Origin: Hyphococcus sp.
Lineage (GTDB): Bacteria; Pseudomonadota; Alphaproteobacteria; Caulobacterales; Parvularculaceae
Direction of reading: 5' to 3'
Assembly (NCBI GenBank): GCA_021776295.1
Contig: JAJFGE010000100.1
Coordinates: forward strand, 1-38,822
Length of the DNA: 38,822 nt
Part shown: one piece after another, positions 1 through 8,503 of the stretch
How positions within the stretch are numbered: the stretch's first letter is position 1
Layout of the letters: each line of letters begins with the position of its first letter
The notes under the pieces: generated by a model
Told to the model about the DNA's origin: nothing
Seen by the model: only the letters and a program-made list of their open reading frames with translations
Databases searched by the model: none
Program-made: the position numbers and the translations under genes

Positions 1-24
1 GACCGCGGCGATGAGAAAAAGGGT

Positions 25-717
25 GTGAGCAAACCGGTGAATATTCGGGCAAGGGATATTTTGGCGACCGAATTCATCAAAGCGCCTGTCGTCAGCGTGA
101 ATCCCAACACGACAGTTCGAGAAATAGCGCTGCTGCTGTCGCACAGAAAGATCAGCGCGGCGCCGGTCGTTGACGGCAAAAAAATCGTCGGCATCGTAAG
201 CGAGCGCGATCTCCTGCAGCGGCGAGAGCTCGGCACCGAACTGACTCTCATGGGGCAGGGGGAATATGATGTGGACATTGCCAAAGCGCGCGGCATGCAT
301 GTGTGCGATGTGATGTCTGGTGACGTCATTACAGTATCACAGGATGCATCGCTGGCCGAAATCGTTGAGATCATGCTGACGAAGAAAATCAGGCGGGTGC
401 TGGTGACGCGGGATGGCGAGCTTGCTGGTGTCGTTAGCCGTAGTGATATCGTCCGTGTGCTTGCGGCGAGACCAGAGGGCGCCGGTGAACCAATGAGCGA
501 TGACGACGACATCATCCGCTTCAAGGTTATCGAGACGCTCTTGAGCATACCAGGCGCCAGCCCGTGGCTCGGCAACGTAACCGTGTCAAATGGCGTTGTC
601 GAACTCGATGGTACTGTCGAGGACGAAGCCGCTCGAGAGCCCTCTCGCATCGCCGTTGAAAACATCTCAACCGTCATCGACGTGAAAGATCATCGAAGCG
701 TTATGCAACCCTACTGA
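25..717 (+). CDS. CBS-domain pair protein with C-terminal BON domain
   Basis: This 230-residue soluble protein has two CBS motifs (about residues 16-72 and 92-150), with the usual VVDGKKIVGIVSERDLL-type and GVVSRSDIVRVL-type strands. A C-terminal BON-like domain follows (about 163-228: VTVSNGVVELDGTVEDEAAR). CBS pairs usually bind adenosyl ligands and act as energy or redox sensors; BON domains are linked to membrane or phospholipid association. The CBS-CBS-BON order is common in proteobacterial stress proteins, but the partner here cannot be read from sequence. The start is GTG at 25. An ATG at 11 is out of frame and hits TGA at once, and that TGA overlaps the GTG. The preceding gene lies outside the window. 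Domain assignment is solid; the physiological role is unknown. Confidence 0.88.
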   Translation: MSKPVNIRARDILATEFIKAPVVSVNPNTTVREIALLLSHRKISAAPVVDGKKIVGIVSERDLLQRRELGTELTLMGQGEYDVDIAKARGMHVCDVMSGDVITVSQDASLAEIVEIMLTKKIRRVLVTRDGELAGVVSRSDIVRVLAARPEGAGEPMSDDDDIIRFKVIETLLSIPGASPWLGNVTVSNGVVELDGTVEDEAAREPSRIAVENISTVIDVKDHRSVMQPY

Positions 718-730
718 GCTAGAGCGCCGG

Positions 731-780
731 GCGAAAAAGTGGCCCCTTCGACTTCGCTCAGGATGAGACCGGTTTTTCGC
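731..780. repeat. Imperfect palindrome with GCGAAAAA/TTTTTCGC ends
   Basis: GCGAAAAA at 731-738 is matched by TTTTTCGC at 773-780. The inner bases GTGG and CCGG extend the pairing imperfectly. The centre is the CCCCTTCGACTTCGCTCAGGAT-like sequence often seen in dispersed alphaproteobacterial palindromes. It follows the CBS-BON stop by 13 bp and could act as a weak terminator, but there is no clean GC stem plus U-tract. A dispersed-repeat identity is inferred. Confidence 0.5.
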
Positions 781-785
781 ACCCC

Positions 786-920
786 GACCGCGAAGGCGGT
801 CAGGTAATAATCTGCGCCCCTTCGGGCGCGGGACCGCGAAGGCGGTCAGGTAATAATCTGCGCCCCTTCGGGCGCGGGACCGCGAAGGCGGTCAGGTAAT
901 AATCTGCGCTTCGGGCGCGG
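786..920 (+). repeat. Three tandem copies of a 46-bp double-hairpin repeat
   Basis: Units occupy 786-831, 832-877 and 878-920; the last is 43 bp, missing three C residues. The first two are identical. Each full unit holds two perfect 6-bp hairpins with four-base loops: GACCGC-GAAG-GCGGTC and GCGCCC-CTTC-GGGCGC. They are joined by AGGTAATAATCT. A diverged relative on the other strand lies at 27041-27083. This is seen directly. The array sits between the CBS-BON gene and the response regulator, with no ORF of its own. It could be a REP-like element or an mRNA-stabilising structure. Confidence 0.9.
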
Positions 921-1004
921 GCCGGCGCGCCAGAAAGAATTTAGGGTATCGGGCGATTCCTGTTAATCGTCGGATACTGTAAAAAAAAGGATCGGACCTA
1001 ACCT

Positions 1005-1694
1005 ATGACGCGGGCCAAACGAATTCTTCTCGTCGATGATGACGTGCTTTTGACCGAGACTTTGGTCGATCAGTTCAAGCTTCATGATGAATATGCAATT
1101 GAGCCGGCGCCGGACGCCAATACGGCGATTGAGCGGGTGAAAGCCGAGGCGCATATCGACCTGATGCTGCTGGATGTCGGCCTGCCAGACATGGACGGGC
1201 GCGAGGCCTGCCGGGTGATGCGCAAAAACGGGTTTAAGTCGCCGATCATTATGCTGACCGGCGCTGATTCTGACGCCGACACCATTCTGGGGCTTGAGGC
1301 CGGGGCCAACGATTATGTGGTCAAGCCGTTTAAATTCGGGGTTCTTCTGGCGCGGGTGCGTGCGCATCTGCGCAGCCATGAGCAAAGCGAAGATGCGGTC
1401 TTTAAAGTCGGCCCTTATGAATTCCGCCCAGCGGTGAAGATGCTGGTGACCGCGGAAGACAAAAAAATTCGCCTCACCGAGAAGGAAACCTCGATTTTAA
1501 AATTCCTTTATCGCGCCGGCGGCAAGCCGGTAACCCGTGATGTCTTGCTTGACGAGGTTTGGGGTTACAATTCCGGCGTCACCACCCACACGCTTGAAAC
1601 CCATGTCTATCGGTTACGCCAGAAAATCGAGCCGGACCCGTCAAATGCGGCTATCTTGCTGACCGAAAGCGGCGGCTATCGGCTGGCGCATTAA
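1005..1694 (+). CDS. OmpR/PhoB-family response regulator, orphan
   Basis: This 229-residue two-component regulator has a receiver domain at about residues 6-118. The acidic pocket is D11-D13, the phospho-acceptor is D57 (LLDVGLPD), the switch Thr is T85 and the conserved Lys is K107 (VVKPF). An OmpR-type winged-helix DNA-binding domain follows at about 128-228, with LTEKETSILKFL and the recognition-helix region THTLETHVYRLRQKIE. No histidine kinase lies next to it, so it is an orphan by position; cckA 1.6 kb away has its own receiver and is not an obvious partner. arsC follows 13 bp after the stop and may be co-transcribed. Its target genes are not evident. Confidence 0.9.
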   Translation: MTRAKRILLVDDDVLLTETLVDQFKLHDEYAIEPAPDANTAIERVKAEAHIDLMLLDVGLPDMDGREACRVMRKNGFKSPIIMLTGADSDADTILGLEAGANDYVVKPFKFGVLLARVRAHLRSHEQSEDAVFKVGPYEFRPAVKMLVTAEDKKIRLTEKETSILKFLYRAGGKPVTRDVLLDEVWGYNSGVTTHTLETHVYRLRQKIEPDPSNAAILLTESGGYRLAH

Positions 1695-1707
1695 GGGCGA
1701 CAATTTT

Positions 1708-2055
1708 ATGAGTGTTACGATTTATCATAATCCCCGCTGTTCAAAATCACGCCAGACGCTGGCGCTGCTGGAGGACAGGGGCGTGAAACCGCAAATCGTT
1801 CACTATCTCGATAATCCGCCATCCGTAGCTGAGCTAACGGCAATTATCGCCAAGCTTGGCGGCGGCGCGCGCGGCCTCCTTCGCACGGGCGAGGCGGCGT
1901 ATAAAGAATTGGGGCTTGGCGATATTTCCAAGTCGGATGCAGTGGTCGTTAAGGCGATGGCCGACAATCCGATTTTAATCGAGCGGCCAATTGTCGTAAA
2001 CGGCGCCAAGGCCGCCATCGGCCGTCCGCCGAATGCGGTGTTGAGTATTCTGTGA
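1708..2055 (+). CDS. arsC: ArsC-family arsenate reductase-like protein
   Basis: This 115-residue thioredoxin-fold protein of the glutaredoxin-linked ArsC family starts with YHNPRCSKSR, which contains the catalytic Cys (C11) in the H-N-P-x-C-S-x-S-R motif. It ends with the family motif IERPIVV...AIGRPP. ArsC proteins reduce arsenate to arsenite using glutathione and glutaredoxin. Close relatives of unknown substrate (YffB/ArsC-like) share the fold, and no other ars gene is present, so a resistance role is not certain. The start ATG at 1708 follows a purine-rich AAGGGCGA. It is probably the second gene of a two-gene unit with the response regulator. Confidence 0.85.
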   Translation: MSVTIYHNPRCSKSRQTLALLEDRGVKPQIVHYLDNPPSVAELTAIIAKLGGGARGLLRTGEAAYKELGLGDISKSDAVVVKAMADNPILIERPIVVNGAKAAIGRPPNAVLSIL

Positions 2056-2120
2056 GCGACGCCTTGAATTGACCGCACACGGATAAAGCCGTCGCCGCCA
2101 AGTATTTCCGCGTGTAGTTT

Positions 2121-3044
2121 TCAGCGCTCCAGCAGCACCTCCAGCTCGGTGCGCACGCTGAGCAGCCCTTTGCGGCCCTCTTCGATAAACTCATCTGCGC
2201 GGTCAAACGCCGTTGGCATTGCATCGCGCATATCCGGGCGCAGCAAAATATCCGGCGGATCGGTCTGCGCTCTGGCGCGGGCAAGGTGCATTTGGAAGAT
2301 ATCGGCGGCCGCATAGGCGGTCTCGAACAGATGCGGCGCGGCGTCAGCGCGGGCCTTGGCGAGATCGAATTGCCGCTTAACGCCGCTGCGCGTTTCCTCA
2401 ATCAGCTTGGCGACGGCGCCGCTAAGGCCAGGCTTTGGCGCCGGCGAGGGCGTGCTGACGGGCAGGCTTGGCGCTGGCGCGTCGAAGCGGTCAAGGACCC
2501 GGGGGACAGCGTTTAAATCAACCGCAAGAACGATGTCAGCGCCCATAGCGCGCGCATGTGAGACCGGCGCGGGATTGGCGAGGGCGCCATCGACAAGCCA
2601 GCGGCCGTCGTGTTCAACAGAATGGAAAATTACCGGAATAGCGCTCGATGCGCGGGCCGCATCGATTACCGAGCCGGTAGTGATCACAACCTCCTCGCCG
2701 GTCGCAAGGTCAGCGGCGACGGCTGCAAATTTCACCGCCAGCGCTTCGATATTTTTGTCATAGCTGCGAAACGCATCGAAGGCGGGCGCGGTGTCAATCA
2801 GCCCGCCGCGACGGACTTTCAGCGTAAAGCGCTCCAGCGCCGACAGCGGCTTCAGCTCGCGCGCCCAGCTTTCAAATTCATCAAGCGCACCGATCACATA
2901 GGCGCCGCCGACCAGCGCGCCAACTGAGCAACCGGCGATAATGTCGGGCGCGACGCCGATCTCTTTCAGGCCGCGCAAGACACCGACATGGGCCCAGCCG
3001 CGCGCCGCGCCAGACCCCAAAACCAGCCCCAGTTTTTTAGCCAC
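2121..3044 (-). CDS. Patatin-like phospholipase, RssA-type
   Basis: This 307-residue protein has a patatin domain at about residues 4-175. It shows the oxyanion motif GSGAARGWAHVG, the nucleophile elbow G-C-S-V-G (S40) and the catalytic Asp in VDGALANP (D152), so the Ser-Asp dyad is intact. Patatins hydrolyse acyl esters of phospholipids, and RssA-like members are cytoplasmic or membrane-associated. The C-terminal third (about 200-307) is helical and Ala/Arg-rich with no known motif. The start is GTG at 3042-3044, preceded by GGGAGCGGCGA; the ATG upstream is out of frame. It converges on arsC with a 65-bp gap. Confidence 0.9.
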   Translation of the reverse strand: MAKKLGLVLGSGAARGWAHVGVLRGLKEIGVAPDIIAGCSVGALVGGAYVIGALDEFESWARELKPLSALERFTLKVRRGGLIDTAPAFDAFRSYDKNIEALAVKFAAVAADLATGEEVVITTGSVIDAARASSAIPVIFHSVEHDGRWLVDGALANPAPVSHARAMGADIVLAVDLNAVPRVLDRFDAPAPSLPVSTPSPAPKPGLSGAVAKLIEETRSGVKRQFDLAKARADAAPHLFETAYAAADIFQMHLARARAQTDPPDILLRPDMRDAMPTAFDRADEFIEEGRKGLLSVRTELEVLLER

Positions 3045-3079
3045 TCGCCGCTCCCGTCATTAATCCGCATAAGGATTTG

Positions 3080-3319
3080 TTATCGCCAGGCCGCATCTTC
3101 TAGCGCTTGCATAATCTGCAAGCCCGGATAGCAACGAAATAGGGTTGGGGCGGGCGTTTTCAATGCAATGAGCTGGATTTTGCCGCCTTCGCGGCTGATT
3201 TGCGGTTGACCGCCGGTCTGTTGGCCGGGGTTGCGGAAAACCAGCCTAATAAAGCCATAAAGCTCAGTGGCCTCACCTGGCGAAGGCCGCCATAATATCA
3301 GATTCGAATCACTTATTTG
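3080..3319 (-). CDS. Possible small unknown protein upstream of cckA
   Basis: The minus-strand frame ending at 3080 is open through the whole patatin-cckA gap. From about 3319 it reads SDSNLILWRPSPGEATELYG and ends LQIMQALEDAAWR. Codon choice looks like that of neighbouring genes, and the translation is not low-complexity. No ATG or GTG with a ribosome-binding site is visible in the gap. The only in-frame ATGs (3367 and just downstream) lie inside the cckA coding start. It may be a remnant or chance open frame; the start given here is only a bound. Function is unrecognised. Confidence 0.2.
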   Translation of the reverse strand, partial: QISDSNLILWRPSPGEATELYGFIRLVFRNPGQQTGGQPQISREGGKIQLIALKTPAPTLFRCYPGLQIMQALEDAAWR

Positions 3320-3336
3320 CCTGGAGACAACCCCTC

Positions 3337-6042
3337 GTGCCGAGCGCGCCTTCATCAAAACGCCCACCCCCGCCGGATAAACCTTCCGTCGAACGGGTTG
3401 CTGACGGGAATCCGGCTAAGGCGCCGAAAGCCGCCAGCCGCCCGCACACGCCGGCGGAAATCATCGCGCTGCTGGATGAGGCGGCGGCTAAGAAAGCCAA
3501 ACCGGCCGAACAAGACAGCGCCAGCGGCGGCGTTGTCCACATCGCGACTTTCTGGTTGCTTTGGGGCTGCATTTTTGTCGGGCTCGCCGCCATTGTCTAT
3601 TTCGTATTATCCTCTGCAGAAGCGACCGGACCGGGCCTCGTGCTTGCCGGCATATTGGCGCTGATTGTTGCGTTGTTTGTTGCCGCGGCCGCGACCAGCA
3701 AGTTCTCGCCGATATTATTGTCCGGGGCGATGTTGCGCCGCGCCGGCGGCAAGTCCTCTTCTGAAGCCGCCGAGCTTGCGGGGGCCGATATTCTCGGCGC
3801 GCTTGGCTTGGCTGAGCGGGTGCTCGACGCCGATCAGGATGCGCGCCTTGTCACCCGCCGCGACGGCGTCGTCACCTACGCCAATCGCGAGTATTTTCAT
3901 CTTGCAAAACAGGCGGGCGTCACTGGTCCGGCGGGCCTGCCGCCGCGCATAGACCGGTTTTTCGCCCAACAGGGCGCCGAAGCGACCAAAGTTTTCCGTC
4001 TTTGCCGGGCCGCAAAAGGCGGCGAGGCGGGTGAGGAAATTATCTACCAGCTCATGGGGCTCGAGGGCGCCGGCAAGCGCCGCCGGTTTGAAGTCAGTGT
4101 GCGTCCTATTCGCGGAGCGGACGATCATGTCGCCTGGCGGTTGCGTGAATTGCCGGTCGATGAAGAAAAGCATGATGTGCTGGCCTCGGCCTATGCTGAT
4201 TTCCTGCGGCCAGTGCTGGCGCTAGAAAAGTCCGGGCAAATTCCCTGGGCTAACGCGGCCATGCGCGAGGCGCTTGGCGTGGCGCGCGGCGCCATTTGCC
4301 ATATCGATGATATTGTCTTGGGGGAAACGGGCGATCTTGTGCGTTGCTTATGGCGGATGGACCGCACGCAATTGCCTGCGTTGATCCGCAGGCAAGACGC
4401 CGACCCGATTGACGGCGCGTTTGTCGCTTTTCGTCGCGGCGGCGTTGGCGAGGGTTTTGCCTGCGTTGAACTCATTATTGACGAGGTCGCCGACGAGATC
4501 GAAGAGGTGAAGCTGTCCGGCGACATTTCCGAATCGCCGTTCGGGATCGCCATTGTCGAAGGTGAAATCAATCGCGAAGGACGCGTGACGCAAGCCAATA
4601 AGGCGTTTACGGAGGTGTTTGGCGGCGCCAAGAAAAACACCCCGCTGGCGAAACTCCTGAGCCAGGAAGTGCTTGATGAGATTGCCGCTGAGGTGAGGCG
4701 TAAAGGCAAGACCGGCGCGGCGCTGGCGCCCATTGAAACCACCATCGGGACCGGCGTTGAGGCGCGGACATTTGCGCTCTATCCGCGCCCGGTAAGGCGC
4801 AAGCGCGGCGCCTATGGCGTGCGAAAAACTCTTCTTTACTCGGTCGATATTACTGACCGTAAGCGCATGGAAGAAGACTATGCCCAAGACCAAAAGCTGC
4901 GCGGCATCGGCGAGATCGCCAGCAAAGTCGCGCATGATTTCAACAACTATCTGCAAGTGGTGCTGGGACATTGCGAGCGGTTGATGTTGAAGCACCCGGC
5001 GGGCGACCCATCCTACACCGAGCTTGTACAAATCCGTGAGAATGCACAACGCGCTGCAAACACCACAAAACAGCTGCTCGCATTCTCGCGCAAGCAGACG
5101 CTGAAGCGCGAGGTTCTGTCCGTCACGGAGATATTACGCGACTTTTCCCGCTTTCTCACCCGCGCAATTGGCGAAAAGGTTCGCCTTGAGCTTATAAATG
5201 GCCGAGCGTTGCCGCTGGTGAAGGTTGACCGCTACCAGCTTGAAACTGCGATTATGAACCTTGCGGTTAATGCGCGCGATGCAATGGGCGCCAGTGGCGG
5301 CGCGCTGACGATCCGGACTGAGAACATTGCCGCCGATGACATCAAGGCGCTCAATGTCGCCGGCCTTAGCGAGCAGGACTATGTCTTGATTGAAGTTGCA
5401 GATATGGGCCCCGGCGTGCCGCCAGATATCGCAGCGAAAATTTTCGATCCGTTTTTTACCACCAAAGAACCCGGCAAAGGCACCGGCCTTGGCCTTTCCA
5501 CGGTTTACGGCATCATCCGCCAGATGGATGGCGCCATTGCGCTCGCCAATCGCGACGGCGGCGGCGCGGCTTTCAGCATTTACCTGCCGGCGCATACTGG
5601 CGAGGTTGAAGAAGAAGCCGATGTCGCGCCGCGCCCGCCCAGCCAGTCGCAGGACCTGACCGGCGCCGGGCGAATATTGATTGTCGAGGATGAGGATTCA
5701 GTGCGCACTTTCGTCGCCGCCACGCTCACCGATTGCGGTTATGAAATCACCGTCGCAGAGGATGGCGAGGATGCACTTGAAATTCTCGAACAAGACGGCG
5801 TCGATTTTGATCTGGTGATCTCCGATGTGATGATGAATGTTCTCGACGGGCCGTCTTTTGTAGCCAAGGCGCGCGAGCAGTTTGGCCTTAAATCAAAAGT
5901 TATTTTCATGTCAGCCTATGCAGAATCTGCCGTTCGCGAACAGCTCGACGTTATCGACGGCGCCGGGTATATTCAAAAACCGTTTACGCTGCGCGGGCTC
6001 GCAGCGCAGGTGAAAACCACGCTCTTTCCGCCTGAAGACTAA
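3337..6042 (+). CDS. cckA: Hybrid histidine kinase CckA, cell-cycle phosphorelay
   Basis: This 901-residue kinase has two N-terminal membrane helices (about 68-91 and 98-121) and diverged PAS-like regions (about 150-270, 280-380 and 395-505). The HisKA domain has the phospho-site H533 in VAHDFNN. The HATPase domain carries the N-box [10 protein letters not shown] (641-650), DMGPGV and [11 protein letters not shown]. The C-terminal receiver has phospho-acceptor D830 and K881. This order, with two TM, AHDFNN and an attached receiver, is CckA. It passes phosphate through ChpT to CtrA and controls the alphaproteobacterial cell cycle. The start is GTG at 3337 with GGAGA nine bases upstream. A Pro/Lys/Ala-rich tail of about 60 residues precedes the first membrane helix. 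dnaQ follows after 20 bp. Confidence 0.95.
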   Translation: MPSAPSSKRPPPPDKPSVERVADGNPAKAPKAASRPHTPAEIIALLDEAAAKKAKPAEQDSASGGVVHIATFWLLWGCIFVGLAAIVYFVLSSAEATGPGLVLAGILALIVALFVAAAATSKFSPILLSGAMLRRAGGKSSSEAAELAGADILGALGLAERVLDADQDARLVTRRDGVVTYANREYFHLAKQAGVTGPAGLPPRIDRFFAQQGAEATKVFRLCRAAKGGEAGEEIIYQLMGLEGAGKRRRFEVSVRPIRGADDHVAWRLRELPVDEEKHDVLASAYADFLRPVLALEKSGQIPWANAAMREALGVARGAICHIDDIVLGETGDLVRCLWRMDRTQLPALIRRQDADPIDGAFVAFRRGGVGEGFACVELIIDEVADEIEEVKLSGDISESPFGIAIVEGEINREGRVTQANKAFTEVFGGAKKNTPLAKLLSQEVLDEIAAEVRRKGKTGAALAPIETTIGTGVEARTFALYPRPVRRKRGAYGVRKTLLYSVDITDRKRMEEDYAQDQKLRGIGEIASKVAHDFNNYLQVVLGHCERLMLKHPAGDPSYTELVQIRENAQRAANTTKQLLAFSRKQTLKREVLSVTEILRDFSRFLTRAIGEKVRLELINGRALPLVKVDRYQLETAIMNLAVNARDAMGASGGALTIRTENIAADDIKALNVAGLSEQDYVLIEVADMGPGVPPDIAAKIFDPFFTTKEPGKGTGLGLSTVYGIIRQMDGAIALANRDGGGAAFSIYLPAHTGEVEEEADVAPRPPSQSQDLTGAGRILIVEDEDSVRTFVAATLTDCGYEITVAEDGEDALEILEQDGVDFDLVISDVMMNVLDGPSFVAKAREQFGLKSKVIFMSAYAESAVREQLDVIDGAGYIQKPFTLRGLAAQVKTTLFPPED

Positions 6043-6062
6043 AATAGGGGAACGGCGTCGCC

Positions 6063-6776
6063 ATGCGTCAGATTGTATTCGATTTAGAAACCACAGGGTT
6101 TAAATTTTCCGAAGGCCACCGGATTGTCGAGATCGGCGCGATTGAGCTGATCCATGGCGCCGTGACGGGGAAAAATTTCCACATCTACGTCAATCCGGAA
6201 CGTGATATGCCCGAAGGCGCTTACCGGGTGCATGGCCTCTCGCAGGCTTTCTTGGCGGACAAGCCGAGCTTCGCGGACGAAAAAGTTGCGCCTGCTTTTT
6301 CCACCTTTATCGGCGATGCGGAGTTGATCGCCCATAACGGCGCCGGCTTCGATATGCCGTTCCTTCAGGCGGAGTTAAAGGCGGCGGGGCTGCCGGCGCT
6401 GAGCAATCAACTCGTCGATACGCTGCATCTGGCGCGGCGGAAGTTTCCCGGCGCGCCGGCGAGCCTTGATGCGCTGTGTTTGCGTTTCGGCATCGACACC
6501 AATGAGCGCAAACGCGATGGGCACGGCGCGCTTCTCGATTCCAGGCTTCTTGCTGAGGTTTATATTGAGCTTACCGGCGGCGCGCAGGCGGGGTTGAATT
6601 TCGCACGGGGCGACAGTGGCGACGAGCGGGCGGCCAACGGTGCGACAAAAACGCACCAAGCGCGCACGCGCCCAACGCCATTGGCGCCGCGTATCACTGA
6701 GGCGGAAAAGGACGCACACGAAGCTTTTTTATCCGACCTTGGCATCGACAGCCTGTGGCGGACGCCAGCAGAGTAA
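6063..6776 (+). CDS. dnaQ: DNA polymerase III epsilon subunit (proofreading exonuclease)
   Basis: This 237-residue DEDDh 3'-5' exonuclease has D7 and E9 in FDLETTG, then HNGAGFDMPF with D97, then H154 and D159 in GHGALLD. All metal ligands and the general base are present. The C-terminal portion (about 180-237) ends in a helical tail of the kind that binds the alpha subunit. It acts in the cytoplasm as the proofreading subunit of the replicase. A purine-rich GGGGAACGG precedes the ATG. Its stop lies 4 bp from the secB stop (convergent), an arrangement usual in alphaproteobacteria. Confidence 0.94.
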   Translation: MRQIVFDLETTGFKFSEGHRIVEIGAIELIHGAVTGKNFHIYVNPERDMPEGAYRVHGLSQAFLADKPSFADEKVAPAFSTFIGDAELIAHNGAGFDMPFLQAELKAAGLPALSNQLVDTLHLARRKFPGAPASLDALCLRFGIDTNERKRDGHGALLDSRLLAEVYIELTGGAQAGLNFARGDSGDERAANGATKTHQARTRPTPLAPRITEAEKDAHEAFLSDLGIDSLWRTPAE

Positions 6777-6780
6777 CAGG

Positions 6781-7275
6781 TCAGGCCTGTCCGGCGGCGC
6801 CGTTTTGCGCGCGCTCTTTATTGGCGAGAAATATTCCCATGAAGTCGATAGGCTCCAACATCAGGGGCGGGTAATTCCCGTTGCGCGTCGCATCGGCAAT
6901 GATCTGACGCATAAACGGGAATAATAACCTCGGGCATTCCACCAGCATCGCCATTTCAAGCTGCTCGCGCGGCAAGTTTTTAATTTCGAAAACCCCAGCA
7001 TAGGACGCCTCGACGACAAAAATCACTTTGTCGTCGCGCAGGGCCCGCGCAGACGCGGTAAGCTCAACTTCATATTGGTCTGCCGCAAGCGGGCGGCCCT
7101 CGACATCAACATTGACTTCCATCTTTGGCGGGGAGCCGGTCTGAAAACTCGCCGGCGCATTCGGGCTCTCAAAGGACATGTCTTTGAGATATTGGGCGAG
7201 GACCGCAAATGACGGGCCGTTGTTGCCGGGCTCGCCAGTTGGCGTTTGATTTGGGTCTTCAGGCGTTTCAGACAT
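6781..7275 (-). CDS. secB: Protein-export chaperone SecB
   Basis: This 164-residue cytosolic chaperone keeps preproteins unfolded and hands them to SecA. SecB signatures are present: VLAQYLKDMSFESPNAP near the N-terminus, EVELTASARA in the middle and ECPRLLFPFMRQIIADATRNGNYPPL-type sequence near the C-terminus. The last includes the CPRLLFPF and FPPL-like segments typical of the family. A Pro/Gly/Asn-rich N-terminal tail of about 20 residues is common in alphaproteobacterial SecB. It lies 65 bp downstream of fxsA on the same strand and is convergent with dnaQ. Confidence 0.95.
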   Translation of the reverse strand: MSETPEDPNQTPTGEPGNNGPSFAVLAQYLKDMSFESPNAPASFQTGSPPKMEVNVDVEGRPLAADQYEVELTASARALRDDKVIFVVEASYAGVFEIKNLPREQLEMAMLVECPRLLFPFMRQIIADATRNGNYPPLMLEPIDFMGIFLANKERAQNGAAGQA

Positions 7276-7340
7276 TGCGTCACCGTCTCATTTTACGAAG
7301 CGCGCTCTTTACACGGCGACCCCCTCGCCTGCAAGCGGCG

Positions 7341-7739
7341 TTATGGCCGATGGATGGTTATTGTCGCATCGCCGCGGTCGATGCGGCGTTTGATTTCCCG
7401 CAACGCCAATCGCGCAATCAGGCGGCGGACCGGCGGCGCCAGCAATGCAAAACCCACGGCATCGGTCAAAAAGCCGGGCGTCATCAAGAATGGAGCAGCG
7501 ACAACTAACAAAGCCCCGTCCAATGCAGCTGCGACCGGCGGTTTGCCGGCATTAAGGTCGCGGCGGGCGTTTTCGAGCGCCGCTAGGCCCTGCATCCGGA
7601 TGATCCAGCCGCCGATAAGCGCCGTCGCCAAACAGGCGCCGACTACCGGCAGGACCCCAAATGCTGAGCCAGCAGCCAGAAGCAGGTAAATTTCAGCAAT
7701 CGGGCCCAAAACGAAGACAATCAGGAGGATAAAAAACAT
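7341..7739 (-). CDS. fxsA: FxsA-family inner-membrane protein
   Basis: This 132-residue protein has hydrophobic helices at about 1-20 and 25-47 and a third hydrophobic stretch at about 68-103. It carries the FxsA hallmarks PIAEIYLLLA near the N-terminus, GGWIIRMQG, and ALLVVAAPFLMTPGFLTDAVGFALL-type sequence before a charged tail. FxsA in E. coli relieves phage T7 exclusion by F; its normal role is unknown. A GGAG lies just upstream of the ATG. It is transcribed away from the Tim44-like gene with an 86-bp AT-rich gap, and probably with secB downstream. Confidence 0.9.
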   Translation of the reverse strand: MFFILLIVFVLGPIAEIYLLLAAGSAFGVLPVVGACLATALIGGWIIRMQGLAALENARRDLNAGKPPVAAALDGALLVVAAPFLMTPGFLTDAVGFALLAPPVRRLIARLALREIKRRIDRGDATITIHRP

Positions 7740-7825
7740 AAGGCTGTGGTGTTTCCTATAATTTCCACCCTATATAAGAAGGGCTCGCGTATTTTTAAGA
7801 ATTTTTAGTGTAAAATCGACCAGAT

Positions 7826-8470
7826 ATGGACCCAGTTCTTCTTTTCTTCGCCGGCCTGACGGCTTTTATCCTGTTTCGGCTGATGTCGGTAATGGGGACG
7901 CGGTCGGGCCATGAGCAGCGCCATGACCTTGATAGTATACAGGCGAAATCGGCTGCGCATGAGCGACAGGTCGATGATACGGACAAGGATCGCCATGGCG
8001 ACGCGGCGCCGCCGACGCCGGTTTCAACCAATGCGCGGGTGTTGCGAGATGCTGATCCGGCATTTGATGAATCTGAATATCTCGCTGGCGCCCGGGCGGC
8101 CTATGAGATGATTGTTGAAGCTTTCGCCTCCGGCGACTTACGGTCTATCCGCGCCTATCTCAGCGATTCTGTATACGATGCTTTTAAGAGCGCTGTTGTT
8201 GCGCGCGAGGATGCTGAGCAAAGCGCCGATCTCAAATTTATTGGCGTCGATCATGCCGCAATAGTTGATAGTCAAGTTGATCGTGAGCGGATGCGAGCGA
8301 CCACGGAATTTACCTCCAATCAGGTGCGCGTCACCCGCGATAAGGCCGGCAATGTGGTTGATGGGGACCCGAATCGGATTGAGCTGGTTAAGGACCGCTG
8401 GACCTTTTCCAAGAAACGCTCAAGCCGCGATCCCAACTGGATTCTTGTCGCGACCGGCGGCGCGGCCTAG
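7826..8470 (+). CDS. Tim44-like domain membrane protein
   Basis: This 214-residue protein has one N-terminal membrane helix (about 2-22), a hydrophilic linker (about 25-75) and a Tim44-like domain (about 80-210: FDESEYLAGARAAYEMIVEAFASGD and a C-terminal DRWTFSKKRSSRDPNWILVAT). The final W-x-F...S.DPNW.L pattern is typical of bacterial Tim44-domain proteins. These are regarded as relatives of mitochondrial Tim44; their bacterial role at the inner membrane is not well defined. It is divergent from fxsA and heads a run with mltA and the Smr gene. The ATG at 7826 lacks a strong ribosome-binding site. Confidence 0.87.
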   Translation: MDPVLLFFAGLTAFILFRLMSVMGTRSGHEQRHDLDSIQAKSAAHERQVDDTDKDRHGDAAPPTPVSTNARVLRDADPAFDESEYLAGARAAYEMIVEAFASGDLRSIRAYLSDSVYDAFKSAVVAREDAEQSADLKFIGVDHAAIVDSQVDRERMRATTEFTSNQVRVTRDKAGNVVDGDPNRIELVKDRWTFSKKRSSRDPNWILVATGGAA

Positions 8471-8503
8471 ACTTTTTGGCGTCAACTGCGAGAGCGCCGA
8501 ACT

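Noticed and set aside
786-920. CRISPR array
   Set aside because: The repeats are directly tandem without variable spacers and contain hairpins; no cas genes are nearby.
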